A DNA stretch of 64,000 bases, taken from NCBI RefSeq assembly GCF_027580225.2, contig NC_073337.2:14242001-14306000 (forward strand), written 5' to 3'. This document shows positions 46,798 to 58,600 of this stretch, piece by piece. Both the position numbers and the translations under genes were made by a program. Under the pieces are notes generated by a model. It saw only the letters and a program-made list of their open reading frames with translations. It ran no database searches and had not been told where the DNA came from. Position 1 is the first letter of the stretch. Every line of letters starts with the position of its first letter. The DNA comes from Misgurnus anguillicaudatus. Its lineage: Eukaryota > Chordata > Actinopteri > Cypriniformes > Cobitidae.

Positions 46798-49700
46798 ATG
46801 TTCGCCAGGACCAGCGCGGCGGTGTTCCTCCCACAATGGTAATAATTTATTTTATTTTATGAAATAAAAATGAATTAGTATTAGCGGGTGTCGTGTTTAC
46901 ATGCATAATGGAGCTATTTTGTGTCACTTTATCAATTAAATGTCGGATAATTACAGCAAGGACGTAACGAACTTTAGGCCGCAGTGTGCTTCAGTCAAAA
47001 CGTATGACAGCGCGCGACAGAGATAACGTTAGTTTTGCTAATAAACGACTATTGCATAAATCAGTATGCAGTCTTAAAAGGTTAACTATGTGTTGTTATT
47101 TGAAGACCTAATTGTTTCTGTGGAGGTAACGTAGAGTTATGTACCCTTGTGATGACATGGACGATATGTTGAGTTTATTCACATTAAGGGTTAATGGATT
47201 CAATTAAACTCCGTTTATTTTCCTAAAGTTTGATCTTTTGAATTTGCACATCTGTTGTATTTATTGCTGAATACTAAAATTTAAAATCTTTTGCAGTGGG
47301 CAGGTCAGGAACATGGCAACCTTGAAGGACAGTAAGTAAAGTTTTCTTTTAGCATCATGAAAGGTCGGATGATTGCAAGGCTGTCATTATATAGGCTATA
47401 ATATAATGTTTGATATTAATAAAGTTATTGTTTTTGTTGCAGTGACATTATGCAATCAGTGTCATGTTTCTTTTTCTTATTTTCAGTCACCCTTCGGTTG
47501 AAGTCCATCAAGAACATTCAGAAGATCACCAAATCCATGAAGATGGTGGCAGCAGCTAAATACGCTAGAGCTGAGAGGTCCCTGAAGCCAGCCCGCGTCT
47601 ATGGCACTGGTTCTCTGGGTATGTAAAACCAAATGAATCATTGCATTTTAAAATAAGCCAACATTTTTAAATGCATTCGGATGTTTTTGTGTTTCTGGCT
47701 CTCTATGAGAAAGCTGAGATCAAGGCTCCAGAAGACAAGAATAAGCACCTGATCATTGGCGTGTCTTCTGATCGTGGTCTCTGCGGTGCCATCCACAGCA
47801 GCGTGGCCAAGGCCATGAAGAGCGAAATCGCCAAGCTTTCTGGTGCCGGCAAAGAAGTTATGGTCGTAAATGTCGGTGACAAACTCCGAGGTCTGCTGTA
47901 CAGGTATGTCATCATTTAATTGTAACGTACATGTAACCATTTCTGTTTTTGTAGGTTCATCATGCTTTTTTACATAGCAAATGTTTATTTCACAGCATTG
48001 TTTTGCTGTTGTTAATCCATCTTTTTCTGTAAACACAGGACCCATGGCAAACACATCCTGATCAACTGTAAGGAGGTGGGCCGCAAACCTCCCACTTTCA
48101 CTGACGCATCTGTCATCGCCACAGAGCTTATGGAGTCCGGCTATGAGTTCGACCAGGGAACCATTGTTTTCAACAGATTTAGGTCTGTGATGTTATTCAC
48201 ATTACATAATTGTAATATAACAATTAGAACTGTAGTTGTGCAGACAGTAGTACATGTGGAGTTTTCTTTGATTTGATTTTGATTGTGATTTGTATCTTGG
48301 GCAGGTCTGTGATTTCATACAGGACAGAGGAGAAGCCTCTGTATTCTATGGACACCATTGCAAGCTCAGGTATTGTTGAGCACCATTGCAAACCCCAGTG
48401 CATATTTAAGATGCATTGTGAATATATTGAACAACTGTGAATAGTGAACTCAATTTAGCGCCATCACTGCTGATGCTTCTCCTACAGTGTTCACCACCAG
48501 CTGCTGCTGCTTTGTTATTTGCCTTTATACTGTGGGATACACCAGTAACATGACCTTCAACACTACTTTCAAAAAGGGACAAACCCAACCTGCTGGGTTG
48601 TAATTGAACCTATGATGGGTTGATTCAACTCAAATTGCTGGGTTTTAACCCTATTGTTGGGTCAAATATAAACATTTTTGGGGTTAATTTAACCCAATGG
48701 CTGGGTTGAAAATAATCCAGCATCTTTTAGAGTGTACTGTGCATGTTGAAACAGACCTGTAAATAACTGGTATAATAATGGCCTATAATAGGCCACCAGT
48801 TAGTCCTGTGTGTGTTTTGGATGAATACTGTTTATTCTATTTCTTATTGTGCATCCTGTACCAAGCTACTTAAGGATGCATTACATCTTTTTGCTTTGTG
48901 CAGAGAATATGAGCATCTATGATGACATCGATGCTGATGTGCTGAGGAATTATCAGGAGTTTTCTCTGGTCAACATCATCTATTATGGGTTGAAGGAATC
49001 CACCACCAGTGAGCAGAGTGCCAGGATGACTGCTATGGACAATGCTAGCAAGAATGCTTCTGAGTCTTTTTATGTACCGTATTAAACCTTTAGTGGTTCT
49101 GGCTAAATTGAATGCCCATTTATTTGTATTATACAAAATATGATGTTATAAATGATGATAATTAAAAAAAAAATTGCAAGTATTTGAGTTAATTTGCATA
49201 AGTGTAGGCTGTTTGGGATTGTGAAACAACTTGGTACTCCGCTATATAGTAAGGCAAAGTTGTAGGCATTTATCATGAATTTTTAAAGAGATTTGCACCT
49301 GTGACTTAATTGTTGTCTTGTACACTTTTTGTCCATCAGCTGATATAATCGATAAGCTGACCCTGACTTTCAACCGAACTCGCCAGGCTGTCATTACCAA
49401 GGAGCTCATCGAGATCATTTCTGGAGCTGCTGCTCTGTAAGATATTTCACCTATCTTTGCATGTCTCTCTCTCTTTCTCTCCCGCATGAGCGAAATCTAC
49501 CACATGCATCTGTTGTATTACTTTTTTTAAAACTATTTATTTATAAAAGTAAAAAATTTTGCCGGCCAAAAGTTTCGGCTGAACATGCAGTTATCACAGC
49601 ACTACACAGCAAAGTGCAATTGTGACAGCAGCTTGCGTGATGCGCTACTGCCTATGATCACCCTTAAATGTATCTCTAGCGTAGGAGATCACGCACATGT

Positions 49701-51648
49701 TTTTTTTAAAGTCGAGCTGAAGTCGTATTGTGATTATCAAATATAGTTGTTAATGTTCATTGGGTCTGTCAATAACTGATGATGATGAAGTGAACAGTTT
49801 TCAGTAATTCATACTTAAGACTTCATTTAAATGACTGTGTATCATAATTAAATGTGGTATTAACAAGGCTGCTGAGTTGCATTACTTTACAACTGTTTTG
49901 CATATATTAGTTTTCTTATAAAGTGTACATTATTTAGAGAAAAGCGGTTAAATTAGATTGTTGCATAGAAGTTAACGAAGAATATTTAGTTTTGTTTTAT
50001 TTTCATTTGATTCGTGTGACTTTATTGGTTTGTAGTTTTTCCAACTCGTATGAATTATTAGACTTAATAATAATTCTAACAACTTATATTAAAAAATATA
50101 TATTTAAAATTAAATATTTTTTTTGGCTAAATCAGTGTTTCCCATACATTGATTTATCTGTGGCGGCCCTCCACAGAATCAACAGAGCAACAGCAGTAAG
50201 GCTTCGATGTAAATGTATGGTGATTTTGTCAGACGATGTCATGTTTATAAATCAGGAGTAGTTAAAGGAACAACTGGCTGGATTAAACACGAGGTGTTAC
50301 TGGGTCGCGTTTAGTGACTATTTTATAGCCTACTCATTTTATGTCTGACAACACAAATGGATATGTAAAAATAGCATTCAGGTGTGTTAAAATGACAGAA
50401 GTTAATTTGACAGATCAAAGAGTAGAAGTGAAACACATTTCATGCCAACACCAGAACACAATGTGATGATGCCACATATATGCTAATTGGCATTTAACGT
50501 CATCACCACCACAGTCACCACTGCAAGTGCATAAAGATTTTTTAGTTTCGGCCCAGAATTTCGTTGCATCACTAATAAAAAAAAGTCCACTGACTAACCT
50601 TTTCTGTTGCACCATTGTCATTACTTTCATTTTCCATCACTATATTTATAAAAAAACTTTATTTTACGTTTTATTCATTTCTTCACTAAATCGTGACTGA
50701 CCCACATTCATTTTCTTTATTTTTCCTTCTACTAATCTTCCATATTATGCATGCATTCACTATTTTCAGGAACTGAAGCATGATTAAGGTAACAAACTAC
50801 AGCAGCTGTAGGAAATTTTGTGTGCTGGTAGAGCCAAATGGTGTGAAACATGGGTTTTTAGGTTTTATGTTTGCTTTGTTGCATGCCATGTAGTAGGTTA
50901 TTGTAGTGGTGTAAAGTCAACATGAAATCAAAGTGAAGCCTCTATTTTCCTAAAGATGTAATTTTTTATTGTGTATAATTAACAGTGCATTTTATTTTTC
51001 AAATAAAAAGTTTGCACAGTTTTGTCAAAAAAAACTTTAAATACTTTAAAATACTTACTAAGTTATTAAGCTCAGACTAAGCTGTCAACCATTTTTTCAT
51101 GGTCAAGTCAGTTCTCTATATATAATATCAAGACCTGACCATTATGTTTTATTGTTTCACGCAAATGCATTGTGGAAGTAAAATGGCTTGTGTATACTAT
51201 TTCATGTTGACTTAATTTGCTTATTGGTGGAGGGTGGAGAAGTAGATTTCGGCAGCGTTTGTAATGAGTAAGATTGTAAGTCTGTAAGCAAGCAAGCCTT
51301 ATTCAATGTTAGGCAGTGATGGACTGACTGGTGCACCATATAAGTAAAGTCAAATGTACAGTAAAAGGTTCACTTTGTACCAAAAGAATTAAAATGTGTT
51401 TGGAGTCTGATCCAATGTTAGTTTGTCTGCTCAAACAAACTACATTGTTTGTTTAGTGTGGCTAATGGTTCAGAAATTACATTCTTTACCTTTATGTTAG
51501 TTAATTAAAATTACATTTGTGTGCGTAATCAAGTTATGTGATTTGTATATTTGGAGTGTGCCTAAGAGCATTTATTAGGTTTCTCCATATATAAATGATG
51601 TCCATAAAACAATTAATTATACATTTTCTCTTTTTTTTTCACAGATAA
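46798..51648 (+). CDS. atp5f1c: Mitochondrial ATP synthase F1 subunit gamma
   Basis: Central rotating shaft of the F1 sector, turning within the alpha3-beta3 ring. Exons: 46798-46838, 47297-47331, 47487-47618, 47699-47903, 48039-48182, 48305-48369, 48904-49063, 49344-49436, and 51645 onward, where one base completes the last Leu before TAA at 51646-51648. About 292 residues, against 298 in human. Residues 1-20 are a mitochondrial presequence. The mature part opens [20 protein letters not shown], and the C-terminal coiled-coil reads [20 protein letters not shown]. Identity to the mammalian protein is obvious in every exon. Two junctions are odd: intron 3 ends GG instead of AG, and intron 7 (exon 7 to 8) has no GT-AG solution preserving the frame. 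A 19-nt cassette exon at 50770-50788 could alter the last residue. Confidence 0.94.
48560..48725. repeat. AACCCA/TGGGTT-rich repeat in atp5f1c intron 6
   Basis: GGGTT and AACCC words alternate at short spacing on both strands, e.g. CTGGGTTGTAATTG, GATGGGTTGATTCAA, GGGTTAATTTAACCCAA. No coding role. Confidence 0.65.
50770..50788 (+). other. atp5f1c: Candidate 19-nt cassette exon of atp5f1c
   Basis: Bases GAACTGAAGCATGATTAAG are preceded by the pyrimidine-rich acceptor CACTATTTTCAG and followed by donor GTAACA. Splicing exon 8 into it would give Leu-Asn-stop, where skipping it gives Leu-stop. In mammals the gamma gene has a tissue-regulated penultimate exon that decides whether the protein ends in Leu or Leu-Asp, so a fish equivalent is plausible. 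No transcript evidence is available here. Confidence 0.5.
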
Positions 51649-51762
51649 ATAAGGAGCCCTGTATAGCTACTGTGTGGTTCTGGTGCACATGCTCTCCAAT
51701 TCGGTGATCTTATGTAGAATTCATAAATATATATGTGCTTGTATTTGTACAATGACGGAGAA

Positions 51763-51768
51763 AATAAA
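51763..51768 (+). promoter_or_regulatory. atp5f1c poly(A) signal
   Basis: AATAAA about 115 bp after the stop, followed by a T-poor but plausible cleavage region. Another AATAAA lies at 51850-51855. Confidence 0.75.
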
Positions 51769-52581
51769 CCTCTTACAAAGAAACACCATCCTTTTGAGTA
51801 CCCCAGTCTATTTCTAGTGTATGTTCCAATCAGCTTTGATGTCCTCTAAAAAATAAACCTGTTTCCTGACCCTCACTTGTTTTTTTATTGGAATTAAAGC
51901 TTGTGAACTTTTCTTTGAAGGCACTGTGTGCTTGGCTGTGCTCAGAGGTTATCAATACAAATAGGATACTGGGTCAATCCTTCCAATAAACTCTGTCTAG
52001 CTTGTACACACTTTGCTTAAAACACTATTAGGTTACTTAGAACTGATTACTGATAAACCCAATTGACTCAACGGAATCCTTATTGTTCCCTCTTATAATT
52101 GCCAATCAAAACAAGTTTAGCCTGCTTGTTATCCATTTGAAACTCAAACCAGGCCTGTCACCACAGTATCGGATTAAATGTTAGAGCTGTGGTATTGGGT
52201 GTCTGTATCCATGAAAGGGTGAATTTGGGGGTCACTGATTGTGGAAGAGGGTCCGATCTATTAAAGTAATGGACAAGTAGAAAAGTTTGACCATATGGGT
52301 CACTCATGTATTATTTAATCAGCTGTCACTAGATCTCTGATTCTGATGGTTATCATCTGAGAAGTAAAGCCCAACAGCCGTACCCTTCTGCGTATTTTCT
52401 GAGGACATTTTAAAGTTTTTTAGTATTTATGTTTGAAAAAATAAATAATAAAATAATTATCCGGTTTAATAGTGAAATGTAATAGTTTTATTTTAAACAT
52501 TTACATTAATTCATTTCACTTCACTTTCATTTAGCAGATTATTTCATCCAAAGTGATTTAATGAGTAAACATTTAACATTT

Positions 52582-52908
52582 ATAGAGAGATTTCATCCAA
52601 AAACTAAATTCTTTTATCATTTACTCACCCCCTTAGATTGTTTCAAACCTGTATAAATGTCTTTGTGCTAATAAAGACAAAGGAAGATATTTTAAGCAAT
52701 TTTCACATTTTTTTTGTACAGTAACTAAACAGTTTTGGGGCACCATTGACTTGCATAGTATTTTTATTTCTACTGTGGAAGTCAGTGGTGTTTCGTGCTT
52801 GATTACAAATATCTTTCTTTGTGAACAGCAGAACATGGAAATATACAGGTTTGGAATAACTTGAGGATGAGTAAATGACAGAATTTCCTTTTGGGTGGAC
52901 TATCCCTT
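52582..52908. mobile_element. Dispersed element with CTCACCC / GGGTGGACTATCCC ends
   Basis: Left: ATTTACTCACCCCCTTAGA, then TTTCAAACCTGTATAAATGT. Right: GGATGAGTAAATGACAGAAT, then TTGGGTGGACTATCCCTTTA. The ends are inverted repeats of roughly 45 bp. A common cyprinid-type repeat; fragments also occur at 12345 and 28599. Confidence 0.65.
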
Positions 52909-52941
52909 TAATAAGTTACAATGTAACTTGTATAATATTAA

Positions 52942-53810
52942 AGGATTAGTCCATTTTCTTAAAAAAAAATCTAGTTAATTTACTCCACCATGTCACCCAA
53001 AATGTAGATGTCTTTCTTTGTTTAGTCGAGAAAAAATTGTTTTTTTTACGAAAAATGCAAGATTTTTCTCATTATAATGGACCCCAACACGTAACAGTTT
53101 TAATGCAGTTTAAAATTGGAGTTTAAAAGGACTCTGAACAATCCCAAACGAGGCATAAGGGTCTTATCTAGCGAAACAATTGTCATTTTTGACAAGAAAA
53201 ATAAATATGCACTTTTAAACCAAACTTCTCATCTATCTCCGGTCATGTGACACGCCAGTGCGACCTCACGCAATACCTCATCACATCAAGAGTATGACGA
53301 ATGCGAAACTACGCCGCAGTGTTTACAAGTGTGGAGAAAGAGGGCTGTTCCGACGTTGTTGTATGTGGAATGATACTAATTAATGTCTTTGTGTCAGTTT
53401 AGTGTTTAAAATGGTCCGCAAATGTGCGTTTCATATATGTAACACGTGACCTTTCCATGTCATTACGCAATTACGTGAGGTCAAGCTGGCGCGTCACAGG
53501 GCCGGAGATAGATAAGAAGTTGTGGTTTAAAAGTGCATATTTTTTATTTTTTGTCAAAAATAACAATCGTTTCACTATAGATAAGACCCTTATGTCTCGT
53601 TTGGGATCTTTTAGAGCCCTTTGAAACTCAGTTGAAACTGCAATTTTAAACTGCAATATATCTGTTACGTGTTGGGGTCCATTAAAGTTAATTAAAATGA
53701 GAAAAATCCTGGATTGTTTTCGTCAAAAAAATTAAACATCAACATTTTGTATGACATGGTGGTGAGTAAATTATCTGGATTTTTTTTTTTAAGAAAATGA
53801 ACTAAACCAT
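52942..53810. mobile_element. Family A long-TIR element, copy 4
   Basis: Starts AGGATTAGTCCATTTTC after TTAA (52938-52941). The right end is eroded (AACTAAACCATTTAG). Arms share AGATAAGACCCTTATG-type sequence with the other three copies. Between atp5f1c and taf3. Confidence 0.75.
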
Positions 53811-53881
53811 TTAGGCATCAAGAGTGTGTATTTTACATTTATTAGAAATCTACATATAATTTTACTTAAATCTAGACTTAA

Positions 53882-54406
53882 AGGGGTCATATTATGAGAT
53901 TTTTTTAAGATGTAAACTAAATCTTTGGTGTCCTCAGAGTGCGTAATTGAAGTTCTAGCTCAAAATACTTTAGAGATAATTAATTACAGCATGTTAAAAT
54001 TGCCACTTTGCAGGCTTGAGCAAAAGTGTGTCGTTTTTGGGTTTGTCATTTAAAATGCAAATGAGCTGATGAAGTGCAAACACTGATCACAATGATGGTG
54101 GTTTGTTGCAATTGAAACTCAGTTGTGCTGTGAATTATTTTCTCTCTCTCTTTCTTTCTGTACTAGATGGCTGTGCCATGGTTGGATAGTGCAGATAAAG
54201 GGGGCGGTATTATCCTATTCTGACATCACAATAGGAGCCAAATTACAATTACCTATTTTTTCACATGCTTGCAGAGAATGGTTTACCAAAACTAAGTTAC
54301 TGGGTTGATCTTTTTCACATTTTCTAGGTTGATAGAAGCACTGGGCCCTGGGACACAATTATAGCACTTAAACATGGAAAAGTCAGATTTTCATAATATG
54401 TCCCCT
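53882..54406. mobile_element. TTAA-flanked MITE (525 bp)
   Basis: Termini AGGGGTCATATTATGA and TCATAATATGTCCCCT, flanked by TTAA at 53878-53881 and 54407-54410. Not homologous to families A or B. No coding capacity. Confidence 0.85.
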
Positions 54407-54410
54407 TTAA

Positions 54411-55461
54411 TTTTAATCTATAAACATAGATTTTATCTTACCAGACCTATATGGTTATAATTTTTAATTAACTCATACAGTACAATTTATATTCTCTATT
54501 TCAGTTTTATATATTTCTTCATTGACGCCTATTTTAAATCAAGGATCAATATGGTTTTATTTTATGTATCTAACTTTTATGATAAACAATTAGATTTTTG
54601 CATTTAGCTGAAAATGACTCTGATTTGCATTACAGTTCAACTAAAAAAATTTTATCCTGAATATTGTATTTTTATTAATGGATGTTTTCCTACTTATATT
54701 AAATGTAAATCACAGTTACATTAAATGATTACTGTAACAGTTTGCACCACAAATGCCATGGACTAGACTACTATAAAACTAAAGGTAGCCTATTATAATA
54801 AAACTGCAGGAAAAGATCCTGAGTTGCTACCACCCTTTCTAAAGAAATATTAACTTTCAAAAAGTTCTACAAAATACATACAGGTTTATTATTTTAAATT
54901 ACACATATTGTTATTTTTTGTGTATGTGCACAGCTCCTTAACTCTCCTATTATGTTTGGGGTCAAACTGACCCCAAAGCTTTGACATTTCTGAAAAACAT
55001 GCTAATAGTATTTTTAACCTTTAAACATACTTTTTGACTTTTTCTTAATACGTTTTGACTTGAAGTTACTAGTCACGTTGGATAAAAGTGTCTTCCAAGT
55101 ATATAAATGTACATACTTACAGTATTGTGAAAAACTAGTAAAACTATTCTCAAATAAAACACGTTATATTATATTATTTTCATTATTACTTTTATTTACT
55201 AAATATACACTAAAATTATTAGCTACAGAAGATATGTTTGCATAGAAATGCATCTATTAAACAGTTATGTATATAAAAAAGTAAAAAAAAATGTTTTTTT
55301 CTACAATTTTATTTTAAATTTGAGCCCAAACATTAAAAGTGTTGCTAAAATTTAAACATAACAGGAAATCAGAAATCAGCGGCAGTTTCCCAAACCCACA
55401 TCCACTCACACTCAGGCCATATAATCGATTATGGTATAATCGAGCAGATACTGCGCTCTTC
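54411..55461. other. AT-rich spacer upstream of taf3
   Basis: Low-complexity AT-rich DNA. No exon, RNA gene or clear repeat boundary was recognised. Confidence 0.5.
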
Positions 55462-55518
55462 TGCGCATGCGCGATCGATTGCTCTCCAATGCTTCGCTCG
55501 GCAAGTAAAGATGGCGGC
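55462..55518 (+). promoter_or_regulatory. taf3 core promoter motifs
   Basis: TGCGCATGCGCG at 55462-55473 is a near-perfect NRF1 palindrome. AAGATGGCGGC at 55508-55518 is the extended YY1 site that in many vertebrate genes lies just after the transcription start. No TATA box. Together they predict transcription starting close to 55500. Confidence 0.7.
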
Positions 55519-55552
55519 TCCTGTGGAAGCGCCAATGTCCCTGTTCATGTGA
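55511..55552 (+). CDS. Upstream ORF in taf3 5' leader (13 residues)
   Basis: The ATG inside the YY1 motif opens MAAPVEAPMSLFM followed by TGA. It ends 66 bp before the taf3 start codon. If transcription begins upstream of 55511, this uORF would be translated first and could damp taf3 expression. Confidence 0.4.
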   Translation: MAAPVEAPMSLFM

Positions 55553-55618
55553 ATGATCAAAACAAACCTCATCCAGCCTTTACAGGCGCCGTAAGAGCGG
55601 CCTTTCGGCACCTGAGAG

Positions 55619-58600
55619 ATGTGTGAAGGTTACGCGCGGTCGCTGCTGCGGGTGTCCGTAGCGCAGATGTGCCAGGCGGTGGGCTGGGACGCGGTGCAGC
55701 TGAGCGCCTGTGATCTGCTGTCCGACGTGCTGGAGAGATACGTGCAGCAGCTGGCGCGGAGCTGCCACCGATACTCCGAGCTCTGTGAGTACTTCAGACG
55801 TTATATTACTGAACCATAAGGCATTTGTGCAGGAAAAGAGGTGTGTTTGTATTCTCTGTGAAGTGTGTCTGTGCTTAAGCCCCGCCCACTACAACTGTTG
55901 TTAGCATGCTAAGCTAGCTAGCTACTGTTATGTAGATTGAGCTGTTGAGAGTGAAACCTTTACAATAAACAGCTTATTTTAAATATTTTTAAATACGTAA
56001 CTAATACATTACTACAGAGGGTTAGTCCTGAAGCTAACCGTAAGCTTTTTTTGTATTAGTTGCTCATGACAGTTGACCAGACATTGACTAGTTAGCTGTC
56101 TGTTTTGGCTTATTGATAAACAAGGTTTTGGTTAAAGTATGTTGCCCAAAACAAAGAAGAGTTCAAGTATATAACTGAATTAGAGGCTGAATTGTTTGGT
56201 ATATCTTAAAGAAGATAATATAAAGTTGTTTGTAATGATGCTGGGATCCATCCCACCTGTTGCCATAGTGATGGTCTTAGCATCACTGTTATATCTAAAT
56301 GTATGTTGTGTTTAGTGTAAATTCAGTATTTGTTATCGTGTGAGTAAAGTAATTAAACACCTTTATCTGTATTTGAGAGCTGTTAAAATGAAAGTTTGCA
56401 AAATATGAATCATTGGTGTCTATGTGTTTATGTGGGGGTCAACATTTTGGGAGTCAATTATAGTAATGCTTGTCTTGGAAGTTTAGTTTGTTTATGTGTA
56501 TTATATGTGCCTTACATTTCAAACAATGTCACATTTGTATATGAATAATTTAAAAAGTTGGGAGACATATTCAGGTCTTCTGTACATCAAAAAATATATT
56601 TAGCTTTCTATGGAATACTTGGTCAATTGTGGCATTATTATGAAGTTAAATGTTTTGGTATAATGACAATTAAATGATGTAACTAATCGCTAAAATTGCT
56701 AGTTTCATGTCTCTTCTTTTCACATAATAGAATAGATGAATGCATAATTTCATATGAGATTAATTATTTGTGAAGTAGCCATGTAATCACTGCATTACTG
56801 CAAGAACTCTGACTCTTCGATATTAAGGTGATTAAAATGCTACTGTATAAAAGTTGCTATGATCCTGATCATCATTAATGTTGTATGATACATAACACAA
56901 TAATTTCTTCTTATTTCAGATGGACGTACAGACCCTGGACTGAGTGATGTGGATCAAGCTTTTGGATTTTTGGGAGTCAGTATAGCTGAACTTGAGGACT
57001 ATGTGAACAATTTGGAGCCTGTTGGGTTTCCTCAAATGATCCCTCAGTTTCCTATTAGCAAGAGCAGCGTCCTGCAGTTTCCTGCTGCTGGCTTTGACAC
57101 AGATGCTCGCGATGCCCTGAGGGGAGAGAGGAGAGACTATGTCCCAGAATATTTCCCTCCACTTGTTTCGCTGCAGGAAGGTATGTACCAATGTTATTAT
57201 AGGGCTGTCGATATCTGGAGCTATTTATTTAAAGATTTACAACCTAATTGCATTGTAATTCTATAGTAATTACAGTGCCCACATACATATTTAGGATATA
57301 TGATGATAATATTTCCTTCAAGTCAAACTATCATAATTCAGAGTCGTATTTGTGAGTGGCAAACTCAGGATTCTTGATGATACACAATGTTAATAAATCA
57401 TTTAGCATACTTTCAGTTTTATGCGCTGTATTTTAATCATTTTAAATATGCAACTATATGAAAAATAAATATTTGTATTTGACGCTAATATATACTTGAC
57501 ACAAAAGCATACAAAAATTATAATTTCTATGTCTTTTGTAATGTGCTAACTGTCTGGGCACTTTAAAGTTAATTATTCATAAAGTTTACAGGAAATACAT
57601 AATTTTGTTAGAATTACACTACTTCTGTATTAAATGCACTTGAAGGCGGCATAAAAAGTAGTTGGATTTACTTGAATGTACTGTTTGCAATTAATGTACT
57701 ATATTTATATGGAGATTTGGGCTGTTACCATAGTGCAGTGGTTCGTAATCATTTCAGCGTGCCCCCCCCATGTAAGAAAAATCATGACATAAAACAATAT
57801 CAAGCTTAGATTTTAAGTAAAACAACATGTATTAAATTATACAATATAGTGCTGTTGGTTTGTAGCTATATTTTTCTGAGGATTAATGTATTTTATAAAA
57901 TGTCATAAAACTGGGGTCCCCCTGTCATCATCTCGCATCCCCTAGTTTGAGAACCACTCCTAATGTGTAACAACAAGCTATAGAATTTTAAAAGTACAAA
58001 ATGTCCCATTATTTAATAATATATATATATATATATAATTGATTAATTAATTAATTTACTATTAAAAATTTTTAGGACCTTGTCACACTCCAGAATGCTT
58101 ACGAACCTCCTATGAAACACATTACTTTTTCTCTTATTCCCAATCATACCCCCCCACATATATTCCATCTTATTCCTGGTGTCAGTAATATGTTTTTTTA
58201 ATTTTTGTGGTTAAAATAATAGTGTAGATTACTGCATTTAACATGACAATGCATCCTGTGCATCTTGGTAAATGAGCCCATGTATAGTGAATTTAAATTT
58301 TTGTCCTGAGAGTGTGCTTGTGTGGGCTCACACTGACCGAACATATTGCTCATACAGGAACCTGTATATATCCCATCACTCCCCTGTGCTGTGCTTCTCC
58401 ACTTTCCCTCCCACCTGCTCACTCTATCCGGCTCATAACACACACACACACACACTCTTGTCTCATCATACACACAGCGAAGGCGTGCCAGTGGGTGGTG
58501 GAGAGGCGGACATGATCAGGGTTGTTTCAGGTTGGACAGGAAGCTCTCTGGCTGTGAGGTGTGTTTGTGGGTGTCAGTGTGTGTGAAACAGGAAGCTTGC

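Noticed and set aside
47638..48054. Minus-strand frame of 138 codons over atp5f1c exon 4
   Set aside because: Antisense shadow of a strongly conserved coding exon.
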